Shown here: one piece after another, positions 39,802 through 47,834 of the stretch
Layout: each line of letters opens with the position of its first letter
How positions within the stretch are numbered: the stretch's first letter is position 1
Assembly: GCF_009930795.1 (NCBI RefSeq)
Contig: NZ_CP017146.1
Coordinates: forward strand, 372,001-436,000
Direction: 5' to 3'
Origin: Marisediminicola antarctica
Lineage (GTDB): Bacteria; Actinomycetota; Actinomycetes; Actinomycetales; Microbacteriaceae
Length of the DNA stretch: 64,000 nt
The notes under the pieces: generated by a model
What the model saw: the letters and a program-made list of their open reading frames with translations, nothing else
The model's database searches: none
What the model was told of the DNA's origin: nothing
Program-made: the position numbers and the translations under genes

Positions 39802-41151
39802 ATGAACTTCCCGAACACATCGCCGGCACCCGTTAACAGCGTGCCGGCCGACGGGCCAAATCCCGCGTCGGCGACTGCGTTGCTCGGCCGCGAGGAGCAG
39901 ACAGCACTGAGAGACGCGCTGGCGCTAGCGGAGGCAGGGACAGTGGGCACTGATGAAAAAGTAGTGAATCCGAGCGATTCAGGTGACCTCGGGCGGACCG
40001 AGAATATGAGCGGCACAGACATCGCGCGCGATGCGGGCGATGCGGGCGATGCGGGTGATGCGGGTGATGCGGGTGATGCGGGTGATGCGGGCGACATCAG
40101 TGGTACGGATCGTGGAGAACCCGAAGACGGTGCAGAGGGTGACAACCTTGGCGCCACCGCCGCCACCGCCGCCCCAGAAGCCGACGAGGAGGCTCTGGAC
40201 AGCGCGAAGCTCGCCAGCCCAGGGGTCGCGGCCCCCGAGGCCAGTGCGGTCGTGGACACTCCGAAGAAGCGGGACGAGGTCGAGGACACCCCTTTGGCCC
40301 GCGAGATAGCTGACCTGACCCGGCGGCGCTCGGCCCTCGCCGCCGTGCAGCTGCCCCTTCCGCCCACGACGCGCATCTTCACAGTCGCGAACCAGAAGGG
40401 GGGCGTTGGCAAGACCACCACCACCGTCAACCTCGCGGCAGCCCTCGCCCTCGGCGGTTCCCGGGTGCTCGTAATCGACCTCGACCCGCAGGGCAATGCC
40501 TCCACCGCCCTCGGGGTGGACCACAGGGCAGAAACACCGAGCGTGTACGACGTAATCATCGACGACGAGCCGATGACGGAAATCGTGCAGAAGAGCCCGG
40601 AATTCGACGGCCTCTACTGCCTACCGTCGACGATTCACCTCGCTGGGGCCGAGATAGAGCTCGTTTCCATGGTCGCCAGAGAACAACGGCTGCGCACCTC
40701 GCTACTACGGTTCCTCAACGAGACACCGGAACAGTTTCATTACGTCTTCATCGATTGCCCGCCGTCGTTGGGTCTTCTGACGATCAACGCGTTCGTCGCC
40801 GCGAGCGAGGTTCTCATCCCTATCCAGTGCGAGTACTACGCGCTCGAAGGGTTGAGTCAGCTTCTGAACAACATTTCCCTCATCGAACGGCACTTGAACC
40901 CGACGCTCACGGTCTCCACCATTCTGCTGACCATGTTCGACTCCCGGACGAACCTGGCCAACCAGGTCGCACAGGACGTGCGGGACCACTTCCCTGATCA
41001 GGTGCTTCCGACGCCGATCCCCCGCTCCGTGCGGATCTCGGAAGCCCCAAGCTACGGGCAGACCGTGATCAGTTATGACACCAATTCGGCAGGGTCACTG
41101 TCGTACCGAGAAGCAGCAGCAGAAATCGCTAGACGGGGAGCTCCGAACTAA
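39802..41151 (+). CDS. parA: ParA: chromosome-partitioning ATPase with long acidic N-terminus
   Basis: A 449-residue ParA. The deviant Walker A is KGGVGKTTTTVNLAA starting at about residue 199, followed by LVIDLDPQGNASTALG and IDCPPSLGLLTINAF. The ParA domain is of normal size, but it is preceded by about 190 residues of acidic, low-complexity sequence including seven tandem Asp-Ala-Gly units, which is unusually long. ATG 39802 (weak GAGAAG) is preferred. GTG 39667 and ATG 39700 are in-frame alternatives that would place parS inside the gene, as in M. tuberculosis. ParA drives origin movement with ParB and overlaps parB by one base. Confidence 0.95.
   Translation: MNFPNTSPAPVNSVPADGPNPASATALLGREEQTALRDALALAEAGTVGTDEKVVNPSDSGDLGRTENMSGTDIARDAGDAGDAGDAGDAGDAGDAGDISGTDRGEPEDGAEGDNLGATAATAAPEADEEALDSAKLASPGVAAPEASAVVDTPKKRDEVEDTPLAREIADLTRRRSALAAVQLPLPPTTRIFTVANQKGGVGKTTTTVNLAAALALGGSRVLVIDLDPQGNASTALGVDHRAETPSVYDVIIDDEPMTEIVQKSPEFDGLYCLPSTIHLAGAEIELVSMVAREQRLRTSLLRFLNETPEQFHYVFIDCPPSLGLLTINAFVAASEVLIPIQCEYYALEGLSQLLNNISLIERHLNPTLTVSTILLTMFDSRTNLANQVAQDVRDHFPDQVLPTPIPRSVRISEAPSYGQTVISYDTNSAGSLSYREAAAEIARRGAPN
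40030..40092. repeat. 9-bp tandem repeat in parA
   Basis: Seven in-frame copies of GATGCGGGY (Y = C or T) encode (Asp-Ala-Gly)x7. Wobble variants (C,C,T,T,T,T,C) show that some copies have begun to diverge. Confidence 0.95.
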
Positions 41152-42092
41152 TGGCAACAAAACGCACTGGCCTTGGTCGTGGAATCGGCGCACTCATTCC
41201 GACCGACGATCCCACGGCGGCTCGCCCCGTCGATGTGTTCTTTCCGACCACGGCAGAATCGGCCGAGGCTCTGGTCGCGGTCCCGGGGGCTCGGCTGGCG
41301 AATCTGTCTCCAGCGGATATTGCCCCCAATGCGGTGCAGCCGCGTGCCGTCTTCGCGCAGGAGGAGCTTGACGAACTCGTGCATTCCATCCGCGAGGTCG
41401 GGCTGTTGCAACCCATTGTGGTGCGCCCGATCAGCGGCGCGGCCGCGAACGAGCCGCACTACGAGCTCGTCATGGGAGAGCGCCGACTCCGGGCCGTCAA
41501 GATTCTCGGGCTCGAGTCGATTCCGGCGGTCGTCAAGAACACCGCCGATGATGCGATGCTGCGCGACGCGCTACTCGAGAACCTGCACAGGGCGAACCTC
41601 AATCCACTTGAAGAAGCGTCAGCATACCAACAGCTGCTCTCTGACTTCGGGATCACCCAAGATCAGCTCGCGAGCCGAATCGGTCGATCACGGCCACAAA
41701 TCACCAACACTATTCGCCTGCTCCGCCTGCCCGAGACGATCCAGGCCCGGGTGGCCGCCGGTGTGCTGAGCGCCGGCCATGCCCGCGCGATCCTGTCCGC
41801 GGGGGAGCCTGAGGCCATGCAGCGTCTCGCGGACAAGATAGTCAACGAGGATCTCTCGGTTCGCGCGGCGGAGGCGGCTGCAGCGGTCGGTTCGACGAGC
41901 AAGCCGCCGAAACCAAATTCGGGTCGCCGACAGGGCCAGCTCGACGAAATCGCGGAGAGGTTGGGTGACCGGCTCAACACCCGCGTGAAGGTGACGCTTG
42001 GCGCTCGAAAGGGTCAGGTCGTCATTGACTTCGCGACCGTCAGCGACCTGAATCGGATCCTCGGAGAGCTTGGCGAACCTGTTTTTGCCTGA
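41151..42092 (+). CDS. parB: ParB: chromosome-partitioning CTPase/DNA-binding protein
   Basis: A 313-residue ParB. The N-terminal basic stretch starts KRTGLGRGIGALIP, the motif that stimulates ParA. The CTP-binding/ParB-nuclease-like domain has VHSIREVGLLQPIVVR, GERRLRAVKILG and the LLENLHRANLNPLEEA stretch. A helix-turn-helix (ITQDQLASRIGRSRPQITNT) reads parS. The C-terminal dimerisation domain is last. It loads at the two parS sites just upstream and slides to form the partition complex. Confidence 0.97.
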   Translation: MATKRTGLGRGIGALIPTDDPTAARPVDVFFPTTAESAEALVAVPGARLANLSPADIAPNAVQPRAVFAQEELDELVHSIREVGLLQPIVVRPISGAAANEPHYELVMGERRLRAVKILGLESIPAVVKNTADDAMLRDALLENLHRANLNPLEEASAYQQLLSDFGITQDQLASRIGRSRPQITNTIRLLRLPETIQARVAAGVLSAGHARAILSAGEPEAMQRLADKIVNEDLSVRAAEAAAAVGSTSKPPKPNSGRRQGQLDEIAERLGDRLNTRVKVTLGARKGQVVIDFATVSDLNRILGELGEPVFA

Positions 42093-42112
42093 TCAAGAGC
42101 TGGTTTCGTCGC

Positions 42113-42142
42113 AAAAAAACGCGCGGCCCGGATTGGCGCGCG
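42113..42142 (-). terminator. Terminator for the ATP-grasp ligase gene
   Basis: On the minus strand a 6-bp pure GC stem (CGCGCG / CGCGCG) with an 11-nt loop is followed by seven T. It is about 135 bp beyond the 42278 stop, in the convergent gap with parB. Confidence 0.5.
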
Positions 42143-42277
42143 GTTAGGCGCACGGTCCCCCGCAGCTAGCGCTACGTGGTATTCCGATGGCGGATGAGAC
42201 ACGAATTTCGGTGTCGCGATCGGGTCAGCGGGTAGGCGGCGTTTGGGCAGTCTGCTGGCGCACCAGCCTGGCCGGGT

Positions 42278-43240
42278 TCAGGCCGTGGCTTCCCGGATTG
42301 CCGCATCGGCCAACGCCTCATAGACCCAGCCGAGGTCGTGGCCGGCAGCCTCGAGCGCGAGCGGGAGCAGCGAGGTTTCGGTGAGGCCGGGGAGCACGTT
42401 GGCCTCGAGAAACTGGGGAGTTCCGGAGGCGTCGATGATGAGGTCGATGCGTGAGAGGTGACGCATACCGAGTGCGTTGTGGGCCCGGATGGCCGTATTG
42501 GCGGCCGCAGCCGCGACCTTGTCGCTGAGCCTGGCAGGGGTGTAGAAGGTCGTTTCTCCCGCGTTGTACCGGGCTTCGAAGCTGTAGACCCCGGAGACCG
42601 GTTCGATCTCGACTGCGGGAAGTGCAACCGGTCCGTCGCCGCTATCGATGACGCTCACCGCGATTTCGGTGCCAATCACCTGGCGTTCGATGAGCGCGAC
42701 GCCGCAATAGGTGTAGGCGTCGACCATTGCGCGGGGTAGCTCGGCCGGGTCGGTGACGATGCTGACGCCCTGGGCGGAGCCGCCGCGCGCGGGTTTGACC
42801 ACAACGGGAACGGGGAATTCGTCGGCGATCACCGCGAGCACACTGTTGGTGCCCAGTTCGCGGAAGGTCTCCCGTGGCAGGGAAAGCGACCGGGGCGTGG
42901 GCACACCGGCGCGCGAGACGATGGCTTTGGCTGTTGGCTTGTCCCAGGCCAGGCGCGCAGCATCGGGGCGGGAGCCGACATAGGGAATCCCGAGCAGCTC
43001 GAGCAGGTCGCGAAGTGCGCCGTCCTCTCCGCTGGCCCCGTGCAGTGCGGGCCAGACCACATCGGGTCTGCTGTGCTGCAGGTAGCCGAGCAGGAATGCA
43101 TCCGGGTCTTTGAGGATCACACTGATGCCGTGCTCCGCGAGGGAGTCGGCCACCCGCCGACCGGAGCGGAGTGATACATCCCGTTCGTGGGATATGCCGC
43201 CAGCGAGAACGACAATGCTGCGGTCCGATGTGTGATTCAT
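42278..43240 (-). CDS. D-alanine--D-alanine ligase-family ATP-grasp protein
   Basis: A 320-residue ATP-grasp enzyme. Family features are VLAGGISHERDVSLRSG, LHGASGEDGALRDLLELLGI, VVKPARGGSAQGVSIV and the metal/ATP residues in LSRIDLIID and FLEANVLPG. It would join two D-alanines for peptidoglycan. The active-site segments fit a true Ddl, but some actinobacteria have several Ddl-like paralogues, and location beside parB rather than in a mur cluster suggests this may be a second copy. ATG 43240 is used; GTG 43270 is an alternative. Neither has a clear ribosome site. Confidence 0.85.
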   Translation of the reverse strand: MNHTSDRSIVVLAGGISHERDVSLRSGRRVADSLAEHGISVILKDPDAFLLGYLQHSRPDVVWPALHGASGEDGALRDLLELLGIPYVGSRPDAARLAWDKPTAKAIVSRAGVPTPRSLSLPRETFRELGTNSVLAVIADEFPVPVVVKPARGGSAQGVSIVTDPAELPRAMVDAYTYCGVALIERQVIGTEIAVSVIDSGDGPVALPAVEIEPVSGVYSFEARYNAGETTFYTPARLSDKVAAAAANTAIRAHNALGMRHLSRIDLIIDASGTPQFLEANVLPGLTETSLLPLALEAAGHDLGWVYEALADAAIREATA

Positions 43241-43284
43241 GAGGGCCCATCTGCTAAAAGTGCTGGTCACAGGCTATATGCCAA

Positions 43285-44610
43285 TTAGCTCATATTCGGC
43301 GGTGGAGCGCTGAAGTTTTGGTTCTGGCGCACGGTCGCGATCTGGCCGGACGGCGAGAATGCGTTCACCAACTCAAGCTCGCCGTTGATCACAGTAGCCA
43401 GACGACGGATGCCGAGGCGGATGGTGTCGCTGGTCGGATAGCAGAATGACAGGCGAATGAAGCGCTGGCCACTGCCATCGGCGAAGAACGCGGTGCCGGG
43501 CGTATACGCGACGAGCTCCTTCACCGCGCGCGGAAGCATGGCCTTCGAGTCGAGCTCCTCCGGGAGGGTCACCCAGACGTAGAAACCGCCGTTGGGATTC
43601 GTCCAGCTCAGCTCGGGCAGGTGCTCCCCGAGCGCGGTGAGCATCGCGTCGCGGCGCTCCCGGTAGACGCCCCGGAAGGTCTCGATCTGCGCCTTCCAGT
43701 CCGCTGTGCGGAGGTACTCGGAGACGACGAATTGGCTGAACGAGCTCGGCGAGAGGATCGCCGACTCGTTGGCGAGGATGAGCTTCTCTTTGATCGCGTG
43801 GGGAGCGAGCACCCAGCCGATCCGGAACCCGGGAGCAAGCGTCTTCGAGAACGAGCCGAGGTAGACGACGCCGTCCTCCTCGACGGAGCGCATTGCCTGC
43901 GGCGGCGGGCCGTCGAAGTACAGCAGACCGTAGGGGTTGTCCTCGAGGACGAGGATGCCGTTGTCGCGGCAGATCTCGAGGATCTCCAGTCGGCGCTCCC
44001 TGCTCAGGGTCACCCCGGCGGGGTTGTGGAAGTTGGGAATCGTGTAGAGGAGCTTGATCGACTTGCCGGCGGCGTTGAGCTCGGCAATGCGCTCGCGCAG
44101 CGCTTCCGGGACCAGCCCACTGTCGTCGAGCGCGACGTGGCTGATCTCGGCCTGGTACGACCGGAACACCCCGATGGCGCCGACATAGCTGGGCGCCTCG
44201 GCGAGCACGACGTCACCGGGGTTGATGAAGAGCTTGGTGACGAGGTCGAGTCCCTGCTGGGAGCCCGTCGTCACCACGACGTCATCGACACTGCCGTGGA
44301 TGCCCTCGAGCGCCATGATCTCGAGGATCTGCTCACGCAGCGCCGGGGTGCCCTGACCGGAGCCGTACTGCAGCGCCTGCGGTCCGGAATCGGTCATCAC
44401 CCGATCGAATGATGAGCGGATGAGCTCGCTGGGCAGCGCCGACACGAATGGCATCCCGCCGGCGAGGGAGACGACCTCGGGGCGCGAGGCGACAGCGAAG
44501 AGGGCGCGGACCTCGGAGGTGCTCAGGCCTGCCGCACGGTCGGCGTAGTGGTGGTACCAGGGGTCGAGGTTGGTGCCCGTGCTGTTGCGTGTGCTGCCGT
44601 GAGAAGTCAT
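43285..44610 (-). CDS. PLP-dependent aminotransferase (class I, 2-aminoadipate/LysN-like)
   Basis: A 441-residue fold-type I aminotransferase. The PLP lysine is in GSFSKTLAPGFRIGW. Other family motifs are SLAGGMPF, YGSGQGTPALREQI, TIPNFHNPAGVT and EDNPYGLLYF. This subgroup includes 2-aminoadipate and broad-specificity aminotransferases and the domain found in MocR regulators; there is no HTH domain here, so it is an enzyme. ATG 44610 is chosen because the longer frame upstream looks like non-coding Arg/Pro-rich sequence. The substrate is not predictable from context. Confidence 0.9.
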   Translation of the reverse strand: MTSHGSTRNSTGTNLDPWYHHYADRAAGLSTSEVRALFAVASRPEVVSLAGGMPFVSALPSELIRSSFDRVMTDSGPQALQYGSGQGTPALREQILEIMALEGIHGSVDDVVVTTGSQQGLDLVTKLFINPGDVVLAEAPSYVGAIGVFRSYQAEISHVALDDSGLVPEALRERIAELNAAGKSIKLLYTIPNFHNPAGVTLSRERRLEILEICRDNGILVLEDNPYGLLYFDGPPPQAMRSVEEDGVVYLGSFSKTLAPGFRIGWVLAPHAIKEKLILANESAILSPSSFSQFVVSEYLRTADWKAQIETFRGVYRERRDAMLTALGEHLPELSWTNPNGGFYVWVTLPEELDSKAMLPRAVKELVAYTPGTAFFADGSGQRFIRLSFCYPTSDTIRLGIRRLATVINGELELVNAFSPSGQIATVRQNQNFSAPPPNMS

Positions 44611-44685
44611 GGCGTGTCCCCGGGTGGTGTGTGGTGGTGCTCGGCGGAGCCGAGATACGAGTGCTCCAAGAATAGGGGATGCACA

Positions 44686-44718
44686 AATGGGCCCGCCCAC
44701 AACGTGGACGGGCCCATT
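44686..44718 (-). terminator. Strong hairpin after trxA
   Basis: A 15-bp stem (AATGGGCCCGYCCAC with its complement, one G-T pair) and a 3-nt loop lies 11 bp beyond the trxA stop. It ends the trxB-trxA transcript. Confidence 0.75.
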
Positions 44719-44729
44719 ACTGCAACGGG

Positions 44730-45056
44730 TTAGGCCAGGAACTCCGCGAGGTCGGCCTCGAGGGCGCCCTTGGGCTTCGCACCGATGACGGTCTTGACGA
44801 CCTCGCCGCCGCGGTACACCTTCATGGCCGGGATCGAGGTGATCTGGTACTTGGCCGCGGTCTGCGGGTTGTTGTCGACGTTGAGTTTCACGATCTGGAT
44901 CTTGTCGGCGTGCTCCGCACCGATCTGATCGAGGATGGGGCTGACCGCGCGGCAGGGGCCGCACCATTCCGCCCAGAAGTCGACGAGGATCGTCTTGTCG
45001 GAGGAAAGGACGAGGTCCTGGAAGGTCTCGTCGGTGACATCGAGTGCGTGTGACAT
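44730..45056 (-). CDS. trxA: Thioredoxin
   Basis: A 108-residue thioredoxin with the canonical active site WCGPC (around residues 31-35), the preceding ILVDFWAE and the cis-Pro segment SIPAMKVYRGG. It reduces disulphides in the cytosol using electrons from TrxB, encoded 56 bp upstream on the same strand. The start is ATG 45056. Confidence 0.97.
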   Translation of the reverse strand: MSHALDVTDETFQDLVLSSDKTILVDFWAEWCGPCRAVSPILDQIGAEHADKIQIVKLNVDNNPQTAAKYQITSIPAMKVYRGGEVVKTVIGAKPKGALEADLAEFLA

Positions 45057-45112
45057 GACTGTTCTGCTTTCGTTGGTGGGTTGTGAGAAATTCGGGAGGG
45101 CTGGGCCGACGG

Positions 45113-46063
45113 TCAGACGCTTGCGGTGTCGAGCACGTGGCGCGGCAGCGAGGCGAGGTAGTGCTCCACGTCGAGGGCGGCGACGGTTCCGGATCCCGCG
45201 GCCGTGATCGCCTGCCGGTAGGTGACGTCGAGCACGTCTCCCGCAGCGAACACGCCGGGCAGGCTCGTGCGGGAGCTGCGCCCGTCGACGGCGATCGTGC
45301 CGTCGTCGGTGAGCTCGAGCTGGCCGTGCACGAGGTGCACGCGTGGGTCGTTGCCGATCGCGACGAACAGGCCGCTCAGATCGATGGTCGACTCGCTCGC
45401 ATCGACGGTGTCCCGAAGACCGATGCCCGTCACGAGCGCCTCCCCGTAGATGCGCTCGACGACCTTGTTGAAGACGAATTCGATTTTGGGGTTGGCGAGG
45501 GCGCGGTCCTGCATGATCTTCGACGCGCGGAGCTTGTCCGAGCGGTGGATGACATAGACCTTGTCGGCGAACTTCGTGAGGAAGGTGGCTTCCTCCATTG
45601 CGGAGTCCCCTCCGCCGACGACGGCGACTGTCTTCTGGCGGAAGAAGAAGCCGTCGCAGGTGGCGCACCACGAAACGCCGTAGCCGCTCAGGCGGGTCTC
45701 GTCGGAGATCCCGAGTTTGCGGTACGCGGAGCCCGTGGCGTAGATGACGGTGAGTGCCTCGTGAATGTCCCCGTTCCCGAGGGTGACCTTCTTGACATCG
45801 CCCGACAGGTCGAGCGATACGACGTCGTCGAGCACGACCTCCGTGCCGAACTTCTCGGCCTGTTCCTGCATCTTCATCATGAGGTCCGGGCCCATGATGC
45901 CGTCGGGAAAACCGGGGAAGTTCTCGACCTCGGTGGTCTTCATGAGCTCGCCGCCGGCCTCGACGGAGCTCGCGATGAGCAGCGGGGACAGGCTTGCCCG
46001 TGCCGCATAGATGGCAGCCGTGTATCCCGCGGGACCCGAGCCGATGATGATGACCTGACGCAA
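45113..46063 (-). CDS. trxB: Thioredoxin reductase
   Basis: A 316-residue FAD/NADPH enzyme. The FAD site is IIGSGPAGYTAAIYAARA, the redox-active CATC is in WCATCDGFFF, the NADPH-binding motif is VVGGGDSAMEEA, and the C-terminal FAD motif is GVFAAGDVLD. The start is TTG 46063, which gives the expected LRQVIIIGSG N-terminus and has AGGAG nine bases upstream; no ATG or GTG fits better. It forms an operon with trxA. Confidence 0.95.
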   Translation of the reverse strand: MRQVIIIGSGPAGYTAAIYAARASLSPLLIASSVEAGGELMKTTEVENFPGFPDGIMGPDLMMKMQEQAEKFGTEVVLDDVVSLDLSGDVKKVTLGNGDIHEALTVIYATGSAYRKLGISDETRLSGYGVSWCATCDGFFFRQKTVAVVGGGDSAMEEATFLTKFADKVYVIHRSDKLRASKIMQDRALANPKIEFVFNKVVERIYGEALVTGIGLRDTVDASESTIDLSGLFVAIGNDPRVHLVHGQLELTDDGTIAVDGRSSRTSLPGVFAAGDVLDVTYRQAITAAGSGTVAALDVEHYLASLPRHVLDTASV

Positions 46064-46139
46064 GGTGAGGTTCTCCTGTCTGTGCTGACTGCGGTGTGTG
46101 CTGGCCGCGATGACCGGTACAACACGCGCTGGTGGTTGA

Positions 46140-47834
46140 CTATTCCGGTGCCTCCGGCGGCCGGTTCCTTCGCGGTAGACGCCGGGCGAACGTGTCGAGC
46201 GCACTCCCGGCATCCGGATTCTTCATCAGGAGTAGCACACCGAGATAAACGGCAGCCATTCCGGTTCCGATCACCGAAATCGCCACGATAGCGGTGAAGA
46301 GGTCGCGTTGCGCGAAACCCGCTGGATCGAGCCCACCGAGCGAGACGAGGATGCCGACCCCGACGGCGCCCGAGATCGCCCCGGCGAAGAGGTACTGCAC
46401 GTGGCGGCGCAGGAGGAACCGCCCGCCAACCGGGCCGAGACGGCGGCGCAGCAGGGCGAAGGTGGTCAGGGCCTGGGCGAGGGCCGCGAGAGATGTCACC
46501 AGGGCGACCCCGACGCCGATGAACTCGACTGGTAGAAGCGTGCAGGCCAGAGCGCCCATCACGAACACGCTCGCCTTGATCGTCTCGAGGAAGAAGGGAG
46601 TGCGGGTGTCCTCAAGCGAATAGAACACGCGGAACATCACGAAACCGGCGCTGAACGGCACGAGCCCGATCGAGAAGGCGATGATCACCATGGCCATCGC
46701 AGTGACGTTGTCGAAGCCGCCCGGCTCGAATACCCGTGCGAACGGGAAGGCCGCAACGATGAGTGCCACGGACGCGAACGTGATGAAGAGGTCGATTGTG
46801 CGCAGCGACGAGGTGACGTCTTCGCGCACCCCGGCGAGGTTGTTGGTCGACGCGTGCCCGCTCATGCGGGTGAAGTAGGCGGTGGCGATCGAGACGGCGA
46901 TCACCGAGTGCGGGAGCATGAAGATGAGCCAGGAGTTCTGCAGCGCGAGGAGGCTCGCGCCCTCGCCGGCGGCCTGCGAGACGACTCGGCTCTGGAACAC
47001 ACCGGCCGTCTGGGTCACGAGGATCATGCCGAATACCCACCCTGCGGCCTTCCCGGTGCGACCGAGACCGACCCCCCGCCAGCGGAAGTCCGGCCGGAAG
47101 CCGAGTCCCGCCCGCTTCCAGAACAGCACAAGCACGAGCGCCTGGGCGGCGACTCCGAGGGTTGCGCTCCCCGCCAGCAGGGCGATCCGCCCGGCATCCC
47201 ACACCTCCACAGCGCTGTTCTCGGCCGCGTCGCCGAAGAGCAGCGAGAAGGCGACGAGTCCGGCGATCGCGACGACGTTGTTGAGCACCGGAGCCCAGGT
47301 GAACGGCCCGAACGCCTTTCGGGCGTTCAGTACCTCGCCGAGCAGGCTGTAGAGAGCGTAAAAGAGCACCTGGGGCAGACACCAATAGGCGAACGCGGTG
47401 GCGAGGGCGACGCCCTCCGGTGAGAAGCCCCGTCCGTTGTTCCCGCCCGCCGAGGTGTAGAGCGCGACGAGCAGCGGGGCGGAGAGGGTCGCGATGATCG
47501 CGATCACGACGAACGCGCTCGCGCCGAGGGTCACGACTTTGTTGATGAACCGTTGTCCGCCGTCGTCGTGGAGCCCGGCGCGCACGATCTGCGGCACGAG
47601 TATCGCGCCGAGCACCCCTCCCGCAATGAGGGCGTAGATGTTGTTGGGCAGCTGGTTTCCTAGGGCGAACGCGTCGCCGGCGGCGCTGCCGACCTGGCCG
47701 AGGGTGGCGGCGAGCACGATAGCCCTGATGAAGCCGAGAAGGCGCGACACGAGGGTGCCGGAGGCGAGGAGCGCGCTCGCGCGGCCCAGACCCGACGACG
47801 GCCGTGGCGCGGGATCGGTGGGTGGCTTAGTCAC
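46140..47834 (-). CDS. murJ: MurJ (MviN): lipid II flippase
   Basis: A 564-residue polytopic membrane protein of the MOP superfamily with about 14 helices. It starts after a short basic tail with ASALLASGTLVSRLLGFIRA and carries the family's PQVLFYALYSLLGEVLNARK. It moves lipid II across the membrane. There is no C-terminal pseudokinase domain, unlike MurJ (MviN) of M. tuberculosis. GTG 47834 overlaps the DUF6049 stop by 8 bp, indicating coupling. Confidence 0.95.
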   Translation of the reverse strand: MTKPPTDPAPRPSSGLGRASALLASGTLVSRLLGFIRAIVLAATLGQVGSAAGDAFALGNQLPNNIYALIAGGVLGAILVPQIVRAGLHDDGGQRFINKVVTLGASAFVVIAIIATLSAPLLVALYTSAGGNNGRGFSPEGVALATAFAYWCLPQVLFYALYSLLGEVLNARKAFGPFTWAPVLNNVVAIAGLVAFSLLFGDAAENSAVEVWDAGRIALLAGSATLGVAAQALVLVLFWKRAGLGFRPDFRWRGVGLGRTGKAAGWVFGMILVTQTAGVFQSRVVSQAAGEGASLLALQNSWLIFMLPHSVIAVSIATAYFTRMSGHASTNNLAGVREDVTSSLRTIDLFITFASVALIVAAFPFARVFEPGGFDNVTAMAMVIIAFSIGLVPFSAGFVMFRVFYSLEDTRTPFFLETIKASVFVMGALACTLLPVEFIGVGVALVTSLAALAQALTTFALLRRRLGPVGGRFLLRRHVQYLFAGAISGAVGVGILVSLGGLDPAGFAQRDLFTAIVAISVIGTGMAAVYLGVLLLMKNPDAGSALDTFARRLPRRNRPPEAPE

